DNA of 64,000 bases from Streptomyces sp. MRC013 (GTDB taxonomy: Bacteria > Actinomycetota > Actinomycetes > Streptomycetales > Streptomycetaceae). How positions within the stretch are numbered: position 1 is the stretch's first letter; the number at the start of each line of letters is the position of its first letter. The notes below the pieces were generated by a model. It was given only the letters and a program-made list of their open reading frames with translations, was not told where the DNA came from and did not search any database. A program made the translations under genes and the position numbers. The stretch is taken from positions 3,534,001 to 3,598,000 of the forward strand of contig NZ_CP094264.1 of NCBI RefSeq assembly GCF_023614235.1, read 5' to 3'. Positions 17,325 to 25,459 of this stretch are shown in pieces.

Positions 17325-20173
17325 CCGAGCACCACACCCGCAGGACGCCCCCGCTCACGGGGGAGGTCCCCAACCTGCTGGAGCCGACCCCGTCCGTCGT
17401 GGTCGAGGCCCCCCACACGGATTCCCTGCCCCGGCCGCCGATGAGGAAGCGCCGACGGGGCAGGTCCCTCCTGCCGGGACGGTCCGACTCCGCCGTGCAG
17501 GCGGGGGCGCCGGGTTCCGGTCCGTCCGCCGTGCGGGCGAAGGCGTCACACCCCGGTCCGCCCGCAGCGCCCCGCGAGCCTGCGTCCCCCGCCCCGGTCG
17601 GCGGACCGGGCGCGGAGGCGCCCGCGCGGGCGGCACAGCCACCCGGGGCATCGGCCCTCGCGGCGGAGCGGTCGGCGCCCTCGACCTGCCCCGTGCCGGC
17701 GGGCGGCCCGGACTCCCCGGCCGCCTCCGCACTCCCGGCCGACGCCGTACCTCCGGCCGACCCCGTCCTCCCGACCGGCCCGGACTCGGCCGCCTCCGTG
17801 TCCGCAGACGACCCGCACGCGGTCGCGGCGACCGGCGAAACGAGGCCGGGGGAGCGGGCCGACGGGCCGGACCGGCGGCGACCGGCGGACGCGGAACGCC
17901 GTGCCGCCACCGCCCCGGACACCGCCGCGCACGGGCGTGAGCCGGGCTCCGGCCCGAGGGGCGCCACCGTGGCGGGCACCGGGCGTCCCGGGGACCTCAC
18001 CGCCACCGGCACGGTACGGGCGGACGAGTCGGCAGGGCGCGGGGCGGCGGACCCGGGCGGGCCGACGAGGGGCGGGGCAGCGGCTCCGGGGGGAACGGCG
18101 GGGGTCAAAGCGGCGGACCCGGGCGCCCCCGCCGGGTCGGCACGCCCCGGCACACCGGGCACCGGGGCGGCACGCTCCGGGAGCCCCGCCGACCCGGACG
18201 GGACGACCGCGGCGGGGACGGCGCCCTCCGGTGAACCGGGTCGTGCGGAGCCCGTACTCCCCGAAGGGGAACCCGCCCTCCGGTCCCCGGCCCCCGACGG
18301 GCGGGGGCAGGACCCGGCCGGGGGTACGGGCCGGCCGGTGCCCCCGGAGAGCACCGCCGCCGGCCACGCCGGCCATGTCGACCACGCCGATCATGTCGAT
18401 CACACCGGTCACGCCGATCGCACCGGTCACACGGACCACGCCGGCCACACCGGTCGAGAGGGCCATGACGGTCATGACGGCCACGAGGGGCCGGCTCGTT
18501 CCGGGGCCGTGCCCTTCGGGACGCCGGCCACCGGGACCGTGTACTTCGGGACACCGGCCGCGGGAACCGCGCGGACCGCCCCCGACGGGACCGCCGTCAC
18601 GGACGGACCGGCCACCACCGGCGGGGCGCGCCCGGGCGGAGCCGCCCCCGGGACGGACGACCCGGCCGCCCCCACCGGGGCGACCGCCGCCCCCGCCCCC
18701 CACCGGGACGACCGGAACCCCCGCCCCCTTCCCGCACCCCGACGGCCCCGCCACCCCGGCGGCGGACCTCGCCGGGACGGGCAGGACCGGGACGGGCAGG
18801 ACCGGGGTGAACGGGACCGGGACGAGCGGCACGGGAACGAGCGGGGCCGGGACGGCGCCCGCCCCGGGAGCGGCGCCGTGGACCGCCCCCGTCGAAGCCG
18901 TCCCTCCGCTGGGAACCGGCGGCGGGACCCGTGCCGGCGGGTCCGGCGCCGAGGCCCCGCCCGCCGCGCTCCCGGGGACCGGGGCCGGGACCGCGCCGGA
19001 CGGCGCCCTCCACCCGCTCCCACCGTGCCCGCGACGCGGCCGCCCCCGTACGGACCGGGACCGCGCCGGCCGTGGGCTTCCGGACCGGTGGCGCGCGGAC
19101 CGGCGGCACACCGGACGGCGGACCCGCCGGTGCGAGCGCCCCGGAGGCCGCGGCACGGGCATCCGAGCCCGGGACGCGGACCCCCGACCCCGGAACACGG
19201 GCGAAGGGTGCCCGGCGCGGGCGGCACGCCGGGGTGCGGCGGGGCTCGGTCCGGGCCGACGGGGGACCCGTCGAACGGGAGGGGGACCGCACTGCCCGGA
19301 TGGGCGGGGCTGGCCGCCGGGCTCCTGCTCCTCGCCGGGAGCGGGGTCCTCGCCTGGTGGACGGGGGCCCTGCCGGAGGACGCGGGCCGGCTGCTGGGCC
19401 TGTCGCCCCGGCCGTACCGGGGCCTGGTCCCCGCAGCCGTCGCGCCGCCGGCGGTGGGTGTGCTGCTCGCGCTGTTCGCGTTCGGCGGCCTGGTGCGCGG
19501 CCGGGTCGGGTACGCCTCCGTCCTCACCCTGTTCGGCGACTACCGGGGCACGGTGCGCCGCACCGGCCTGCTGTGGGTGAGCCCGCTGGTGGTGCGCCGC
19601 CGCCTCGACGTGCGCCTCCGCCACTGGCGCAGCGAACCGCTGCCCGCCGTCGACGCCGACGGCACGGCGCTGCGCGTGGTCGTGCTGGTGGTGTGGCGGA
19701 TCCGCGACACGGTCCGGGCGGCGCTCGCCGTCGCCGACCACGAACGGTACCTGCGCGAACAGGTGGAGGCGGCCCTCGTCCGCGTCCTGTCCCGGCTGCC
19801 CGCCGACGTGTTCCACGGCGGTTCCCCGACGCTGCGGGACGCGGACGCGGTGGGGGAGGCGATGACGCGGATGGTGGCCGACGAGTGCGCACCGGTCGGC
19901 ATCGAGGTCTTCACGGCGCAGCCGACCCGCATCGAGTACGCCCCGGAGATCGAGGCCGCCATGCGCCGCCGCCGGATCGCGGCGATCGACGCCCGGCACC
20001 GCGACGCGGTCCTCGGCTCGGTCGTGGACACGGTGGACGACATGGTGCGTCGCCTCGTCGAGCGGGGCCTGGTCGACCCGGACGACTACGAGCGCAAGGA
20101 CCTCGTGAAGGACCTGACCGTGGCGTTCGCCACCGGCCACGCTTCGCCGGCCGACGGGGAACGGGGCGCCTGA
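17321..20173 (+). CDS. SPFH/band-7 domain membrane protein with long disordered N-terminus
   Basis: Prohibitin/flotillin-type protein, 950 aa as read. The first ~650 residues are low-complexity, Pro/Ala/Gly/Thr-rich, with a histidine triplet repeat (GHAGHVDHADHVDH type, twelve His) at about 346-390. Two hydrophobic segments follow (GWAGLAAGLLLLAGSGVLAWW; VAPPAVGVLLALFAFGGLV), then the SPFH domain (GDYRGTVRRTGLLWVSPLV; LREQVEAALVRVLSRLP; ADECAPVGIEVFTAQPTRIEY) and a helical tail. SPFH proteins organise membrane microdomains or scaffold partners. Between about 18690 and 19270 the frame becomes Arg/Pro-rich while other frames read GTGTSG-like, so compensating indels are possible. Coupled to the NlpC gene by ATGA, suggesting a joint envelope role. 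Confidence 0.8.
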   Translation: MTEHHTRRTPPLTGEVPNLLEPTPSVVVEAPHTDSLPRPPMRKRRRGRSLLPGRSDSAVQAGAPGSGPSAVRAKASHPGPPAAPREPASPAPVGGPGAEAPARAAQPPGASALAAERSAPSTCPVPAGGPDSPAASALPADAVPPADPVLPTGPDSAASVSADDPHAVAATGETRPGERADGPDRRRPADAERRAATAPDTAAHGREPGSGPRGATVAGTGRPGDLTATGTVRADESAGRGAADPGGPTRGGAAAPGGTAGVKAADPGAPAGSARPGTPGTGAARSGSPADPDGTTAAGTAPSGEPGRAEPVLPEGEPALRSPAPDGRGQDPAGGTGRPVPPESTAAGHAGHVDHADHVDHTGHADRTGHTDHAGHTGREGHDGHDGHEGPARSGAVPFGTPATGTVYFGTPAAGTARTAPDGTAVTDGPATTGGARPGGAAPGTDDPAAPTGATAAPAPHRDDRNPRPLPAPRRPRHPGGGPRRDGQDRDGQDRGERDRDERHGNERGRDGARPGSGAVDRPRRSRPSAGNRRRDPCRRVRRRGPARRAPGDRGRDRAGRRPPPAPTVPATRPPPYGPGPRRPWASGPVARGPAAHRTADPPVRAPRRPRHGHPSPGRGPPTPEHGRRVPGAGGTPGCGGARSGPTGDPSNGRGTALPGWAGLAAGLLLLAGSGVLAWWTGALPEDAGRLLGLSPRPYRGLVPAAVAPPAVGVLLALFAFGGLVRGRVGYASVLTLFGDYRGTVRRTGLLWVSPLVVRRRLDVRLRHWRSEPLPAVDADGTALRVVVLVVWRIRDTVRAALAVADHERYLREQVEAALVRVLSRLPADVFHGGSPTLRDADAVGEAMTRMVADECAPVGIEVFTAQPTRIEYAPEIEAAMRRRRIAAIDARHRDAVLGSVVDTVDDMVRRLVERGLVDPDDYERKDLVKDLTVAFATGHASPADGERGA

Positions 20174-20183
20174 CCCCGAACAG

Positions 20184-20217
20184 CGGTGAGGCCCCCGCTC
20201 TGCGGAGGGCCTCACCG
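20184..20217. terminator. Terminator between SPFH gene and tRNA-Lys
   Basis: 11-bp perfect stem CGGTGAGGCCC / GGGCCTCACCG, 12-base loop. Can end the plus-strand SPFH transcript and the minus-strand tRNA transcript. Confidence 0.75.
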
Positions 20218-20222
20218 GTCTG

Positions 20223-20296
20223 TGCGCCGCCAGGGACTCGAACCCCGGACCCGCTGATTAAGAGTCAGCTGCTCTAACCAACTGAGCTAGCGGCGC
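20223..20296 (-). tRNA. tRNA-Lys (CTT), copy 2
   Basis: 74 nt, identical to copies 1 and 3, including the 8 bases flanking the 5' end. Followed by its own hairpin. Confidence 0.97.
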
Positions 20297-20473
20297 CTGC
20301 TGACAGGAGCAATACTACCCGGTCCCCAGCCGTGCTCCGACCACCGCTCCCGCGACCACCGGAACGGCCCGAACCACCGCCCTCGCGGGCGCCCGTGCCA
20401 CCGTCCCCGCCGGGACGGCCGGCGCCCGCCCCGCGGGGGTCCGGTCCGTACCGCCGCGGCCGGCCCCGCCGCC

Positions 20474-21232
20474 TCACAGCGCCAGCGACAGCACCACCGG
20501 GGCAGCCTTGCGGTTCAGCGCGTCCGCCGCCGAGCGCAGCCGGTGGGCGTGCTCGATCGGCAGGGACAGCGCCAGGCAGCCGACCGACGCACCCGCCGTC
20601 AGCGGCACCGCCGCGCACACCGTGCCCACGGCGTACTCCTGGAGGTCCAGGACGGGGACGGTCGGCGGCTGGCTGTCCAGCTTGGAGAACAGCACCCGCT
20701 CGTTCGTGATCGTCCGCGACGTCAGCCGGGCGATCTTGTGCCGGGCCAGGTGGTCCCGCCGCCCGTTCTGGTCGAGCTGGGTCAGCAGGCACTTGCCCAC
20801 CGCGCTGGCGTGCGCCGCCGAGCGGAAGTCCACCCACTCGTTGACCTTCGGCGCGTGCGGCCCGTCCACCATCTGCGTGATCTTGACCTCGCCGTCGATG
20901 TACCGGCTGATGTACACGGCCGCGCCGACCGAGTCGCGCAGCTCCGTGAGCGTCTCCTGGAGCTTGGCCTCCAGGGCCTCCCGCCGGGTCGCGCCCGAGC
21001 CGAGGAGCACCAGCGAGTCGCCCACGACGTACGCGCCGTCGGCGACCTGCTCCACGTACCCCTCCCGGCGCAGCATCCGCAGGAGCGGCGTCAGGTGCGC
21101 CGGGGGCAGCCCGGTCTCACGCGCGATCTGCGCGTCGGTGACCCCGCCGCCGTGCCGGGACACGGTCTCGAGGACGCGCAGGGCGTACTGCACCGAATGG
21201 AACGGCGCGGTCGGCTCGGGCTTCAGCGCCAC
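20474..21232 (-). CDS. IclR family transcriptional regulator
   Basis: Regulator of 252 aa. Residues 10-75 form the IclR winged helix (HSVQYALRVLETVSRHGGGVTDAQ, recognition helix LPPAHLTPLLRMLRREGYV). The rest is a GAF-like effector domain (VGAAVYISRYIDGEVKITQ; SAAHASAVGKCLLTQL; LQEYAVGTVCAAVPL) ending in LRSAADALNRKAAPVVLSLAL. The GTG at 21232 has GGGGGAA upstream. Effector and targets cannot be read; the neighbours give no enzyme set. A CCGGCATATGCCCG near-palindrome lies about 115 bases upstream. Confidence 0.92.
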   Translation of the reverse strand: MALKPEPTAPFHSVQYALRVLETVSRHGGGVTDAQIARETGLPPAHLTPLLRMLRREGYVEQVADGAYVVGDSLVLLGSGATRREALEAKLQETLTELRDSVGAAVYISRYIDGEVKITQMVDGPHAPKVNEWVDFRSAAHASAVGKCLLTQLDQNGRRDHLARHKIARLTSRTITNERVLFSKLDSQPPTVPVLDLQEYAVGTVCAAVPLTAGASVGCLALSLPIEHAHRLRSAADALNRKAAPVVLSLAL

Positions 21233-21712
21233 GGTTTCCCCCTACCAGGTTGTGACCGCAAGCTTTTCCACCACGATAACCGCCAAGCGTCTTTCCCGGG
21301 CCACCCGTTGGCGAGGCGGGCGCCCCACCCCGCCGTCTTCATCCTTCCGGCATATGCCCGAGGCAGGATCGGGTGAGAAGGGCGAGGTCACAGGGGTGCG
21401 CCGGGGAATCCACGCCTCCGTTCACGGTCCGGGGCGGGGGACGCCCCCTTCGGGGAACCGGGTCCGATCGCGCGCCCGGAGTCGGACATGGGCGCCTTGC
21501 CGGGGATGTTCCTGGCGGGATCCGTTCCGTGCGGACACGGCGGTGCCGTCCCCGCCCCCCGCACCGGGCCCCGACGCCGGCCGGCCCGGTCCCGGTCGGC
21601 CCGCCGCCCCGGGCGCCCGGGGCCGGGAGCGGGGACGGGCGGCGGACGCGCTGCCCGTCCCGGCCCGTCCGAGCGGGCACGTCCACGGGGAGTCGCGGAG
21701 GGCCCGTCGGGT
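21233..21712. other. 480-base gene-free region
   Basis: Upstream space of the IclR gene. An AT-richer patch lies at 21240-21300 (AAGCTTTTCCACCACGATAA) and a CATATG-centred near-palindrome at 21347-21360. The remainder (21400-21712) is GC-rich with no structure I can support. Confidence 0.4.
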
Positions 21713-21844
21713 TCACCGGTGCTGGACCCACCACACCAGGGCGGTGACCGCCGCTCCGCCGGCGGCGGTGGCGGCTCCGCGGATCAGGGAGAACAGCATC
21801 GTCCGGCGGAGACGGCGCAGCGTCCTGGTGTCGAGACTGCTCAT
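21713..21844 (-). CDS. 43-residue membrane peptide
   Basis: Short basic N-terminus (TRTLRRLRRTM) and one transmembrane helix (LIRGAATAAGGAAVTALVWWV), ending QHR. The ATG at 21844 has AAGAAGG about 6 bases upstream. It is divergent from the HTH/coiled-coil membrane gene at 21997. Too small for family assignment; could be a real small membrane protein. Longer readings upstream lack a start signal. Confidence 0.5.
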   Translation of the reverse strand: MSSLDTRTLRRLRRTMLFSLIRGAATAAGGAAVTALVWWVQHR

Positions 21845-21996
21845 GGGTGTGCCCTTCTTGCCGGTCGTTCCCTCGGGTTGTCCCGAACGGGTGGAGGCAC
21901 AGCCTGCGAGCTGGTGCAATTGTCCGCCAGGGCGAGGTGGCGAAAGCCCAGGTGGGGCGCGGACAACGCCGCGTTGGCCGTGGAAGGGGGCGGGGG

Positions 21997-23808
21997 ATGG
22001 CGAGGCCTGGACGTCCGATGAGGCCTGCTTCGGAGACCGAGGAGGCGGCCGGCCTGGCACGCTTCCTGCACGAGCTGACCGAGGACCTGACCCTCCGGGA
22101 CCTGGAGGAGCGGTTCCCGGCCGCGAGGAAGTCCTTGTGGGGTGAGTACCGGAAAGGCGCCAAGGACGTGCCGCTGGAGCTGCTCGCCCAGGTGATCAGA
22201 GCGCGGGTGCCCGTCCAGCGGCGGGAGCGGTTGCTGCGGCAGGCCGAGGCGCTCTGCCGGAAGGCGGAGGCCGCCCGGGCCGGCCGCGGACGCCTGCTGC
22301 CTGCTCCGGCGCCCTCCGCGGAAGCGGAGGCCGTGCAGGCGTACAAGGAGCTCTCCGCCGCCCTGCGCAGGCAGTTGCAGACGGAGGAGGCCCTGAAACG
22401 CAGCAACAACCTCGTGCACGTCCTGCTGTTGTCCATCGGCTCCCTGCGGTCCCGGGTCGAGGAGCTGACCGCCGAGCGGGACGCCCTGGTGCAGCAGCGG
22501 CGCGACGGCCGGCAACTGCAGCGGGTGCTCGGGGAGCGGGACGAGGCCCACGACCGACTGCTGCGCTACCGGGCCAAGCTCGAGCAGGCCCGGAGGGACC
22601 GGGACCAGGCCGAACACCTGCAGATGGTGGCGCAGCAACGTGCCGAGGAGTACCAGCGGAAGCTGGAGCGGTACGAGCGGCGCGACACCGGGGACCACAC
22701 CGGCGGCGGTGCCCTGGACGGTGCCCGGGTGTCCCGGCTGTCGCCGGAAGTGCCCCTGGACGAGTACGAGTACACCCTGGAGCGCATCTCCGAGGAACTC
22801 GACGCCAACGCGCAGGAGCTGAGCCTGCTGCGCCGGGACCTGGACGAGGCCGGTCGGCCCGGGACGGACCCGCGCGTTGTCCCCGGGGAGGTCGTGGACA
22901 ACGCGGACAACGACGCACCGGACCGCACGGGGCACGGGGACCGTGCTCCGCGGGGCTCGGACCCGTCCCGCTCGGCCGGGGGCGGTCCGCCCTCCGGGAA
23001 AGCGGACGGCGTCCGGCGCCGCACCGGGGAGGCCGCGGGGCCCATGCGGGTGGGCGCCTCGGCGCTTCGCTCTTTCCGGTCGGCGGAGGCCGGGGCGCGG
23101 CGGTCCCGCCCGAAGCGGTCGGCTCGGCGGGCCGGCCCGCCCTGGAGGAAGCTGGTGTGGCACACCGGGCTGGGGCGGGCGGTCGGGCTGACGCTCGGTT
23201 CGGTGGCCTGCCTTGCGGGAGCACACCTGGCCTTCGACGCCTATCAGGAGAACGCCCGGTACGAGGGGGCCCGGCCCTGCGCCCCGGGCGTGCGGGCGTC
23301 CGCGGAGCACGCCTGCATCGGTCGGGAGACCGGTCACGTGGTGGGCAGGACCGCTGGCTCCCCCGACCAGTCCCCTTCGCTGACCGTGGAACGGGCTTCG
23401 GGGAGAACCGAGGACCACGGGGTCAGCGACGCGCTGTACGAGGTCGCCCGGCCCGGGGCCGAGGCGGAGTTCACGATCTGGCGGAGCGGCGTCGTGGAGA
23501 TCGCCGTGGCGGGCAGGAGCAGTCGGGTCCACTCCGCGCAGTCGGTCCTCCTCCTGGTCTGGCCGTCGATCCTCATCGGCTACGGGGTCGGCCTGCTGCT
23601 CTCGTCCGTACTCGGGAGCGGAGCAATCCGGTGGATCTTCGCGATGGAAAAGATTCTCACATCGGGATTCATCGCGATGGGCACCTTCGGGGCGCTCTTC
23701 TTCTCCCTCGAATCGAGCAGCTGGTCGGTCTGGCTGACCTCGTTCGCCGTCTGGTCGGGGCTGGTGGCCTTCGTCGCGGAAGGGTTCAAGAAGGAGTGGG
23801 AGTTCTGA
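21997..23808 (+). CDS. HTH-like / coiled-coil / multi-pass membrane protein, unknown
   Basis: A 603-residue protein with unusual layout. Residues about 12-58 look like a divergent helix-turn-helix as found at the start of many Streptomyces proteins (LARFLHELTEDLTLRDLEERF; RKSLWGEYRKGAKDVPLELL). About 75-290 is long coiled coil with heptads (LQTEEALKRSNNLVHVLLL; RAEEYQRKLERYERR). A disordered basic linker leads to a helix at about 392-415, an extracytoplasmic loop with two cysteines (PCAPG, HACIG) and three more helices near 517-598. It could sense envelope state and act on nucleic acid or a partner near the membrane. The ATG at 21997 follows a G-rich run. No named family. Confidence 0.7.
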   Translation: MARPGRPMRPASETEEAAGLARFLHELTEDLTLRDLEERFPAARKSLWGEYRKGAKDVPLELLAQVIRARVPVQRRERLLRQAEALCRKAEAARAGRGRLLPAPAPSAEAEAVQAYKELSAALRRQLQTEEALKRSNNLVHVLLLSIGSLRSRVEELTAERDALVQQRRDGRQLQRVLGERDEAHDRLLRYRAKLEQARRDRDQAEHLQMVAQQRAEEYQRKLERYERRDTGDHTGGGALDGARVSRLSPEVPLDEYEYTLERISEELDANAQELSLLRRDLDEAGRPGTDPRVVPGEVVDNADNDAPDRTGHGDRAPRGSDPSRSAGGGPPSGKADGVRRRTGEAAGPMRVGASALRSFRSAEAGARRSRPKRSARRAGPPWRKLVWHTGLGRAVGLTLGSVACLAGAHLAFDAYQENARYEGARPCAPGVRASAEHACIGRETGHVVGRTAGSPDQSPSLTVERASGRTEDHGVSDALYEVARPGAEAEFTIWRSGVVEIAVAGRSSRVHSAQSVLLLVWPSILIGYGVGLLLSSVLGSGAIRWIFAMEKILTSGFIAMGTFGALFFSLESSSWSVWLTSFAVWSGLVAFVAEGFKKEWEF

Positions 23809-23905
23809 GGTTCGCGGCCCGACCCGTCCAAGGGCGCGTACGGCCGCGGCCCCGGGCACCCGGAGGGTTGCGGCGGCGGGTAGGCTCCGGCACCGGGAGG
23901 CCGTC

Positions 23906-24739
23906 GTGCGTGGACCGGAGGTGTTCGCCCGGGCGCTGCGGGGGGACCGGGCGAGCCTGGAGACCCTGCGGCGCGGCGCTCACGTGCTCTGCGTGGTGGA
24001 GCCGCTGTCGACCGTCCTCCGCGTCGTCGCGGAACCGGACGGAGGGCAGGAGGCGGTCCTGGCCACCGTCGGCGCCTCGGGCGGCGGAACCGTGCTGCGG
24101 CTGGCGGTGCCCCGCGCGTTCCGGATCGACGGAGCCGGGCACGACGCGACGCACCTCGTGCTCCGCGCGGTCGACGGCCGCACCGTACGGGCCACTCCCG
24201 GACAGTTCGGGACACACGTCCGGCTGCTGCCGCCCGATCACAACCCGCTGTACGAGGAGCAGTCGACCGAGGCGTTCCTCGCGGCCCCGCTGCTGCCCCG
24301 GGGCGACTGGCCCCCCGGACCGCACCCCTCCGGTGCGGGACGAGGGCCTCGGGGCGATCACCTTCGACCGGGACCTGGTGGATTACGGGGTCGCGGTCAC
24401 GCTCGACGGCCGGTCCCTGCGACTGTCGTTCGACGCCGCCGACGCCGGGAGGACCGCGGAACTGGCGCCCCACGGAGGAGGCTGGCGGAGGCGCTGCCCT
24501 CCATCGGGGCGGCCGGCGGGGAGTTCCTCCGGTCCCGGGCGGCGGACGGCACGGAGCCCGCGGAGGAGAAGGCGCGCTTCCTGGACGCGTTGCGGCCGGG
24601 CGGCCTGGTGGTGTACCGGTCGGGCGGCTTCGAGGTGCACTTCGACGACACCTCCGCCGACTACTTCCCGGAGGGCTACTGGCCCGCGGTGCGGTACCGC
24701 GCCGACCGGACACCGGTCTCCGTCTCCGTCGAGGCCTGA
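23906..24739 (+). CDS. Hypothetical protein with DUF2004-like segment, double frameshift
   Basis: 277 aa as read. N-terminal 130 residues: FARALRGDRASLETLRRGAHV and VLRLAVPRAFRIDG. The C-terminal 90 (ALPSIGAAGGEFLRSRA; GGLVVYRSGGFEVHFDDTS) look native. Between 24311 and about 24480 the reading becomes Arg-rich, while the next frame gives VRDEGLGAITFDRDLVDYG, similar to DUF2004/DUF2262-type domains. One extra C in the six-C run 24311-24316 plus one missing base near 24468-24485 explains it, and the net frame is kept. The GTG at 23906 has GGGAGG upstream. It follows the membrane protein by about 100 bases. Function unknown. Confidence 0.6.
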   Translation: MRGPEVFARALRGDRASLETLRRGAHVLCVVEPLSTVLRVVAEPDGGQEAVLATVGASGGGTVLRLAVPRAFRIDGAGHDATHLVLRAVDGRTVRATPGQFGTHVRLLPPDHNPLYEEQSTEAFLAAPLLPRGDWPPGPHPSGAGRGPRGDHLRPGPGGLRGRGHARRPVPATVVRRRRRREDRGTGAPRRRLAEALPSIGAAGGEFLRSRAADGTEPAEEKARFLDALRPGGLVVYRSGGFEVHFDDTSADYFPEGYWPAVRYRADRTPVSVSVEA

Positions 24740-25459
24740 AGCACACACGACGCGCCGCCCCACCCCACCGGCACCCCTGAGGTCCTTCGAGACCCTTGGG
24801 GGCTTTGGAGGCTTTGAAGGCTTTGAGGCCGCTGAGGTGGCGGGGGCCGTTGGGGCTGTTAGGACCGTTAGGGTCCTTGAGGTCCTTGAGGTCCTTGAGG
24901 TCCTTGAAGTCTCCGATGCCCTTGGGGCCTCTGAGGCCTCTGGGATCCCCGGGATCACTGAGGTCCTTGGAGTCCTTGAGGTTCTTGGGGTCTCTGAGGT
25001 TCTTGGTCTTCCTGCGTTCCCAGTGCTCCCGGTTGCCCGTCGTGTCCAGTACCCCGGCCTTCCGGTCTTCCGGTGCCTCGGGGAATGAGGACCCCGCGCC
25101 AGGGGTACCCGCGAACCGGGACCCGGGGCCGACGGCGAGACCGGCCCGTCCGGGTGCCGTGTCCGCGTACGCACGCGGCCCCGACGGACCGCCCCTCCGT
25201 GCGACGGGGCCGGGCGCCCGGTGCCCGGGAGCCGGGGTGCCCGCCGGCGGTGCCGGACCCCGACACGCCGGATGCCGCCGCGCCGAGGGGGCGACGGGCG
25301 GCGGCCCGTCGTTCCTGATTCCCTGTTGACTGTGGTGTCCGTGTCCGCGTCACCCGCGTTATCTGAATTGTCCGTGACCAACCGTACGAGCCGCGGGCGC
25401 GCGGTCGCCCGCCCCCGCGCGGGGCGGGCCCGACCGGTGCCCCGGGGACAGGAGGCTGC
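24740..25459. other. 720-base gene-free region
   Basis: The first 340 bases are the GT-rich 9-bp repeat tract described separately; the rest (25080-25459) is GC-rich with the promoter region of the gene at 25460. Frames covering the repeats have no ribosome site and change character at every indel. Confidence 0.5.
24778..25080. repeat. Degenerate 9-bp repeat tract, GT-rich
   Basis: Built from units such as GAGGTCCTT, GGGGCTTTG and GAGGCTTTG, perfect at 24876-24907 (GAGGTCCTT repeated). GC content is visibly lower than around it, and the plus strand is rich in G and T. Read on the minus strand, one frame gives Gly-Pro-Gln collagen-like triplets, broken by stop codons at about 24957 and 24869. 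Could be a decayed collagen-like gene or a non-coding satellite. Confidence 0.7.

Noticed and set aside
17546..20215. 889-residue minus-strand frame opposite the SPFH gene
   Set aside because: Low-complexity Arg/Gly-rich shadow in GC-rich repeats; the plus strand carries the SPFH domain.
24796..25329. Leu-rich plus-strand ORF in the repeat tract (GPLGSLRSLRSL type)
   Set aside because: Product of 9-bp DNA repeats; no ribosome site, and it continues into unrelated GC-rich sequence.
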